NCBI GenBank assembly: GCA_905214195.1
Contig: CAJMLH010000002.1
Location: 1 to 64,000 of the forward strand
Length of the DNA stretch: 64,000 nt
From: an uncultured bacterium
GTDB lineage: Bacteria > Bacillota > Clostridia > Peptostreptococcales > Anaerovoracaceae
Direction of reading: 5' to 3'
Program-made: the position numbers and the translations under genes
The notes under the pieces: model-generated
What the model was told of the DNA's origin: nothing
What the model saw: the letters and a program-made list of their open reading frames with translations, nothing else
Databases searched by the model: none
Shown: piece after piece, positions 60,600-64,000 of the stretch
How the letters are laid out: every line of letters starts with the position of its first letter
Position numbering within the stretch: the first letter of the stretch is position 1

Positions 60600-61034
60600 T
60601 TATAACGGTATCCATGTTCCTGCCGAAGCTCCTATAAGTTTTCCGGTTTCCTTGCAGTACATTTCTGCTCTAAGTCTTATTATTGACCTGCCCTTTTTCA
60701 CAATATACACTTTGATTATTGGGTGCTGACCAAAATCAAGCGGTCTTATAAATGACACATTCATGTCTGCTGTAGCAGCTTCGTTTACACCTGCAACAAA
60801 ATTTGCAACAACGCCGAAAGCTGTATCAAACATTCCGGCAATAGCTCCTCCGTGTATTCCGCCTCGCTCGTTTATCTGCCACTTAAGTGTTTCAAATTCA
60901 ATGGAAACAGTCTGTTCCTCATAACTGTAATCAATCAGCTTTGCATGCATCTCCGCATCAAAGCAGCCGTCGTTTCTGGTCAGATATCCCGTGATGATTT
61001 CTTTTACACTCTGCTCCCAGTTAGCTTTATCCAT
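60600..61034 (-). CDS. PaaI-type hotdog thioesterase
   Basis: A 144-residue acyl-CoA thioesterase family protein. The active-site helix is RGGIHGGAIAGMFDTAFGVVANF, followed by ATADMNVSFIRPLDFGQHP. It acts on acyl-CoA in the cytoplasm; the substrate is unknown, but CoA thioesters arise in ornithine fermentation. It lies 11 bp after the GNAT gene. Confidence 0.83.
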   Translation of the reverse strand: MDKANWEQSVKEIITGYLTRNDGCFDAEMHAKLIDYSYEEQTVSIEFETLKWQINERGGIHGGAIAGMFDTAFGVVANFVAGVNEAATADMNVSFIRPLDFGQHPIIKVYIVKKGRSIIRLRAEMYCKETGKLIGASAGTWIPL

Positions 61035-61045
61035 TTTTTATTCTC

Positions 61046-61510
61046 CTATAAATATCGCACATAAAAACTCATTGCTGCCGGCTTATATCCAATCTTTTCA
61101 TAAAACTTCTTTGCTCCCGGATTGGTCTCTTCCGACTGAAACTGCAATCGTTTAAAATTGTTTCTCCGTGCGTAATCTTCTATTTCTCTCATGGTTTTTC
61201 GACCGTAGCCTCTTCCTTGATACTTATCATCAATATAGAGGTCGTCTATAATCAACGCAAAGCCTTCAGACCACACGCTGAAAATTTTTATAATGTTGGC
61301 AAAACCTATCGTTTTGCCCTCTTCTTCTATCATAAATATAACTATATTTTCAGGATTTTTTAAAGCTTCTTCAAATACTTCCCCCAATTCTTCGTTTTCT
61401 GCCAAATCAATATTGTTCCACAGATTGTTATCTTGAATCTCAAAATCCATAAATTCTCTGTTGAGTTTTATCCAGTCAGCCTTATCTACAGCTTGCGCTT
61501 TTCTTAACAT
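61046..61510 (-). CDS. GNAT family N-acetyltransferase
   Basis: A 154-residue acetyltransferase with LIIDDLYIDDKYQGRGYGRKTMREIE (acetyl-CoA motif Q-G-R-G-Y-G) and LQFQSEETNPGAKKFYEKIGYKP. Substrate unknown. I start at 61510 because AAGGAGGG lies 8 nt upstream; the longer ORF start (61534) lies in front of that site. Confidence 0.82.
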   Translation of the reverse strand: MLRKAQAVDKADWIKLNREFMDFEIQDNNLWNNIDLAENEELGEVFEEALKNPENIVIFMIEEEGKTIGFANIIKIFSVWSEGFALIIDDLYIDDKYQGRGYGRKTMREIEDYARRNNFKRLQFQSEETNPGAKKFYEKIGYKPAAMSFYVRYL

Positions 61511-61606
61511 TTGAAGTCCCTCCTTCTCTGTCAAAAAACTACTGTCTTAACATCGAATAAATTATCCGTTTCAAATATCCTCTTTCTTCTTTCTATTTTG
61601 TTGTTA

Positions 61607-62306
61607 TCACTTTTTAATCTTATTTATTATTTCACTTTCGACGATGGCAAGGTTCAAGATGCCGTACTCATCATCATAGGTTATTATCAAGTTTTGCCAC
61701 GGAACTATCCCTGCCCGTTCATATATTTCAAGCTTTCGCTTGTGGGCTTTTAAATACTTATCGTTATTGGTCAATCCGCAGTACCTGCTCGTATCTAAAT
61801 TCTATGTTGTGTTCGTATAATTTTTCGACTATTAGGAGTTCAGATTTGCTTCTCACCTTAAGCCCTCGTGATGTGGTATGTACTTTCCGTTCGGGCATGT
61901 ATGTGCTCATGTTGTATGGTGCATTTGACCAGCCTTGTGTCGATATTTTCGGTAGACAGTAAGCTTGAATAGGGCTCGGCATCTCTCTTAAAATATCCTC
62001 CACTTCATCCGGCAAATAATCTGCCATCAAAGCTTTTATTGTATTTATATTTTTTTCGAGTCTCGAAACTTCAAGGCTCAAATACTTTTTTCTCGCCAAT
62101 CCTTCTATTAGCTTCTGATTTTTGTTTATGCTCGTTCGCTTACGATGCCCCTCTTGCACTTCTACTCTAAAGTATGTGTTTTTCCCCTGTCTCTTGACAC
62201 AAGAAATTTGCCCCGCCGGACATTCCAGCAGCTCCATGTTGTCAGAAACAAGCTTTTTCTCTAATTGTGACAACATTTGATTCATCTTTTCTTTGATTTG
62301 GTACAT
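61607..62306 (-). pseudogene. Uncharacterised Clostridia protein, internal deletion/frameshift
   Basis: The first frame gives 180 residues with an early coiled coil (MNQMLSQLEKKLVSDNMELL), KKYLSLEVSRLEKNINTIKA, the repeat-adjacent LKVRSKSELLIVEKLYEHNI and EFRYEQVLRIDQ, then stops at 61764. Another frame, overlapping at that point, carries on with YCGLTNNDKYLKAHKRKLEI, YERAGIVPWQNLIITYDDEY and ends IINKIKK at 61607. RSKSELLI...FRYEQ followed by a WEHxGL-type segment is the usual order in such endonuclease-like proteins. About 25-30 residues (PDF...YWEH) seem deleted at the junction, with a frame change. The family is uncharacterised; a restriction-endonuclease-like fold is possible. Confidence 0.75.
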
Positions 62307-62591
62307 TTTTTCCTCCTTTTCACTGCTTTGTTGTCAAATTTTTGAATTTTGGCAAAGTTGACAACACTTTTTTGGTTTTTTGTTGCTAAATTTCTTATTT
62401 TTTAAGATTTTGCCAACATTTGATGATATTTACAGTGTAAAAGGAGTGAAGTTTGTCATAATGTAGTGGAAATGTTGCCATTTATCTTTAATTTAATAAA
62501 ATTGTACAACATTTTCCATATCTTTACAAGTCGCTGTGATCCTTGCAGCGGAAAAACATAATATGGTAAACCATAATCGGGTAGAAAAATA
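62307..62591. other. 285-bp intergenic region with repeated TTGnCA motifs
   Basis: No gene is seen. An inverted repeat GTTGTCAA/TTGACAAC (62330-62337, 62358-62365) lies upstream of the pseudogene RBS. Related short motifs recur (TTGTTGCTAA near 62380, TTGCCAACA near 62410, ATGTTGCCA near 62472), which could be a binding-site array or A/T-rich chance. No clear leftward sigma-A promoter was found. Confidence 0.35.
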
Positions 62592-62618
62592 GGGCTGGGC
62601 TAAATTGCCGCCCAGCCC
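62592..62618 (-). terminator. Terminator after oraE
   Basis: A perfect 9-bp GC-rich stem GGGCTGGGC/GCCCAGCCC with TATTTTT after it on the minus strand, 14 bp after the oraE stop. It separates oraE from the downstream genes. Confidence 0.9.
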
Positions 62619-62631
62619 AAAGGTTCAGTAA

Positions 62632-64000
62632 CTATTTTTCGCCTCTTCTTCTCTGTCTTTCTTCAGCTAAGAATGTAGCTACATCAATACCGTGAGAGTT
62701 TCTTCCGAATCCCATGTCGATTCCGGTCTTAACAGCTTCTTCAGGTATAACCTGAGTTCCGCCTGCACAGATGATAACCTTATCTCTGATACCCTTTTCA
62801 ACACAAAGATCGTTGATTCTCTTCATGTTCTTATAGTGAACATTGTCGTGTGAGATGATTGTTGAAGCAAGGATAGCTTCTGCATTCTCTTCGATACAAG
62901 CGTCAACCATCTTTTCTACAGGTACGGAAGTTCCGAGGTAGATACATTCGATACCCCATTTTTCAATTCCGCCGTGCTTGATGTTGATGATTTCTCTCAT
63001 ACCTACTGAGTGTTCGTCTTCACCTACAGTACCGCAAACAACTTTCATGTGTTCATGTCCTTCAAACTCATCATAAAGTTCCTTGTCGGACAGGTAATGT
63101 GGCTCAGGTGGAATTTCAAGAGTAGTAAGGTCAATATCAAAGTCAACTCTACCCTTAAGTTCGATTCTTGTACCCTCAGCGTCCTGCATAACTTCAGCAG
63201 AAATAACTTCAGGGTCAACCAGACCGAGTTTCTTACCAAGTTCAACAGCTGCTGCTTCTGCAACTCTCTTGTTGATAGGAAGCATCATAGTCAGCATGAT
63301 TACTCTGTCACCACACCATTCAACTTCCGGAGTGATAACTTCGCCTGTTCTGTACTTAGCAACCTTTGCAAGTCTGTTGTTTACATTATCGTCGTCAAGT
63401 TCGTCGATGTAAACGATCTTGCTTCTGTCTTCAAAAGTACATCCGCCGATTAAAGCTGATGGATTTTCAGGATCTCCGCCGTACTGTTCTACATTGTTGT
63501 ATCCATAGTGAGCAGTTACAGGAGCCATGTAGTCTTCATCTCTTTCAAAGATGAATCCGTATCCTACGCCGCCTTCAATCTTACGAGCGATACCGTCGCC
63601 GTTTCTTTCAGGATATTTAGCGGAGTCAACAAAGAATCCATCCTGTACAGCCTGGAAGTATCCGCCGTTTTCAACGATTTCTTCCATGAACAGAAGCGCT
63701 CTTTCTTTGATGTCTCTTGCTGTTTCTCTCAGAGGACCATCCTTCTTGAGTTCAACCATATCCATCAGACCATCTAAACCAATCAGTGTCTGCTTAGCAG
63801 TGTCACATGCTTCGATGTTGTAGATATGCCAAGGAACGTTTCTTCCTTCGTCAGGAGTGATTGTTGACTGGATGTCAGCTCTTGTAAGTTTGGAGATGAG
63901 CATGTTCAGTACATGAGTTACAGTAGCTTCTCTTGCGGAAGACTGGATGTACTTTGTATTCATCTGAGCTCTCATCTTATATCTGTCGCAGATGTCTCTC
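62632..64000 (-). CDS. oraE: D-ornithine 4,5-aminomutase, large subunit OraE (5' part outside window)
   Basis: Adenosylcobalamin- and PLP-dependent enzyme that moves the terminal amino group of D-ornithine to form 2,4-diaminopentanoate. About 456 C-terminal residues are present; the frame is open to the window edge. The B12-binding DxHxxG motif reads DEHSVG, and a lysine lies 11 residues after that His (HSVGMREIINIK). This is the spacing of His618 and the PLP lysine 629 in the Clostridium sticklandii enzyme. Upstream, GGVGYGFIFERDEDYMAPVT belongs to the catalytic barrel. The stop is TAG and a strong terminator follows. Confidence 0.93.
   Translation of the reverse strand, partial: RDICDRYKMRAQMNTKYIQSSAREATVTHVLNMLISKLTRADIQSTITPDEGRNVPWHIYNIEACDTAKQTLIGLDGLMDMVELKKDGPLRETARDIKERALLFMEEIVENGGYFQAVQDGFFVDSAKYPERNGDGIARKIEGGVGYGFIFERDEDYMAPVTAHYGYNNVEQYGGDPENPSALIGGCTFEDRSKIVYIDELDDDNVNNRLAKVAKYRTGEVITPEVEWCGDRVIMLTMMLPINKRVAEAAAVELGKKLGLVDPEVISAEVMQDAEGTRIELKGRVDFDIDLTTLEIPPEPHYLSDKELYDEFEGHEHMKVVCGTVGEDEHSVGMREIINIKHGGIEKWGIECIYLGTSVPVEKMVDACIEENAEAILASTIISHDNVHYKNMKRINDLCVEKGIRDKVIICAGGTQVIPEEAVKTGIDMGFGRNSHGIDVATFLAEERQRRRGEK

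Overview
The window looks like chromosome of a low-GC, strictly anaerobic, amino-acid-fermenting member of the Clostridia. The evidence is the ornithine oxidation genes (the C-terminal part of D-ornithine 4,5-aminomutase OraE, a GlmL/MutL-like reactivase, ornithine racemase, an ArcD-like antiporter), butyrate kinase, a flavodiiron oxygen-scavenging protein, B12 assembly genes, AddB, Gram-positive type ribosome-binding sites and classical sigma-A promoters. A family-level placement is a guess. No rRNA, tRNA, CRISPR array or intact mobile element was seen.

Layout. 0.1-2 kb: LytTR/DUF3021 pair, decayed gene remnants, SRPBCC protein. 2-14.4 kb: leftward housekeeping block (prfB with programmed frameshift, tex, HAD phosphatase, addB, GNAT; deoD and a second ornithine-racemase-like gene; greA-lysS, the LysRS carrying a fused tRNA-binding domain). 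14.6-18.5 kb: YtrA-type GntR/ABC operon behind a palindromic operator. 18.7-22.8 kb: CNNM/CorC protein and secA. 23-24.6 kb: birA-bioY. 24.6-32.5 kb: a sigma-54 (RocR-type) regulator, an M20 amidohydrolase, two YtcJ-type amidohydrolases and a YfcC transporter. The transporter has a textbook -24/-12 promoter and is interrupted by an in-frame amber codon. 32.6-36.7 kb: purine phosphoribosyltransferase and NCS2 permease, HD protein, DMT exporter. 36.9-41.2 kb: rightward B12 nucleotide-loop operon (TIM-barrel gene, cobT, cobU, cobS, a short CobU paralogue, cobC). 41.2-44 kb: metNIQ methionine transporter. 44-50 kb: phosphohexomutase, CmpB-like membrane protein, flavin oxidoreductase, butyrate kinase, endonuclease IV, ferredoxin-flavodoxin protein, XRE regulator. 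50.2-53.9 kb: DUF2804, HD protein, flavodiiron-flavin reductase-rubredoxin fusion. 53.9-55.9 kb: ECF sigma/anti-sigma pair with two near-identical ECF promoters and a frameshifted target gene. 56-64 kb: ornithine/arginine antiporter and ornithine degradation genes, with a pseudogene inserted downstream of oraE.

The most interesting item lies upstream of metN. A 31-codon, methionine-rich leader peptide (9 Met, 4 of them consecutive) has its own promoter and ribosome-binding site. It is followed by a perfect 12-bp intrinsic terminator directly before metN. The end of the leader ORF can pair with the 5' arm and loop of that terminator, forming a mutually exclusive antiterminator. This is the architecture of classical ribosome-mediated attenuation. 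Here it would sense methionine (charged tRNA-Met) in a Firmicute, where S-box or T-box RNAs are expected and none is visible.

Functional links: B12 assembly could supply the cobamide for OraE; the ArcD-like antiporter could feed ornithine to Orr and OraE. Four reading frames are visibly broken (remnant near 1.5 kb, YfcC amber, ECF target frameshift, pseudogene downstream of oraE).
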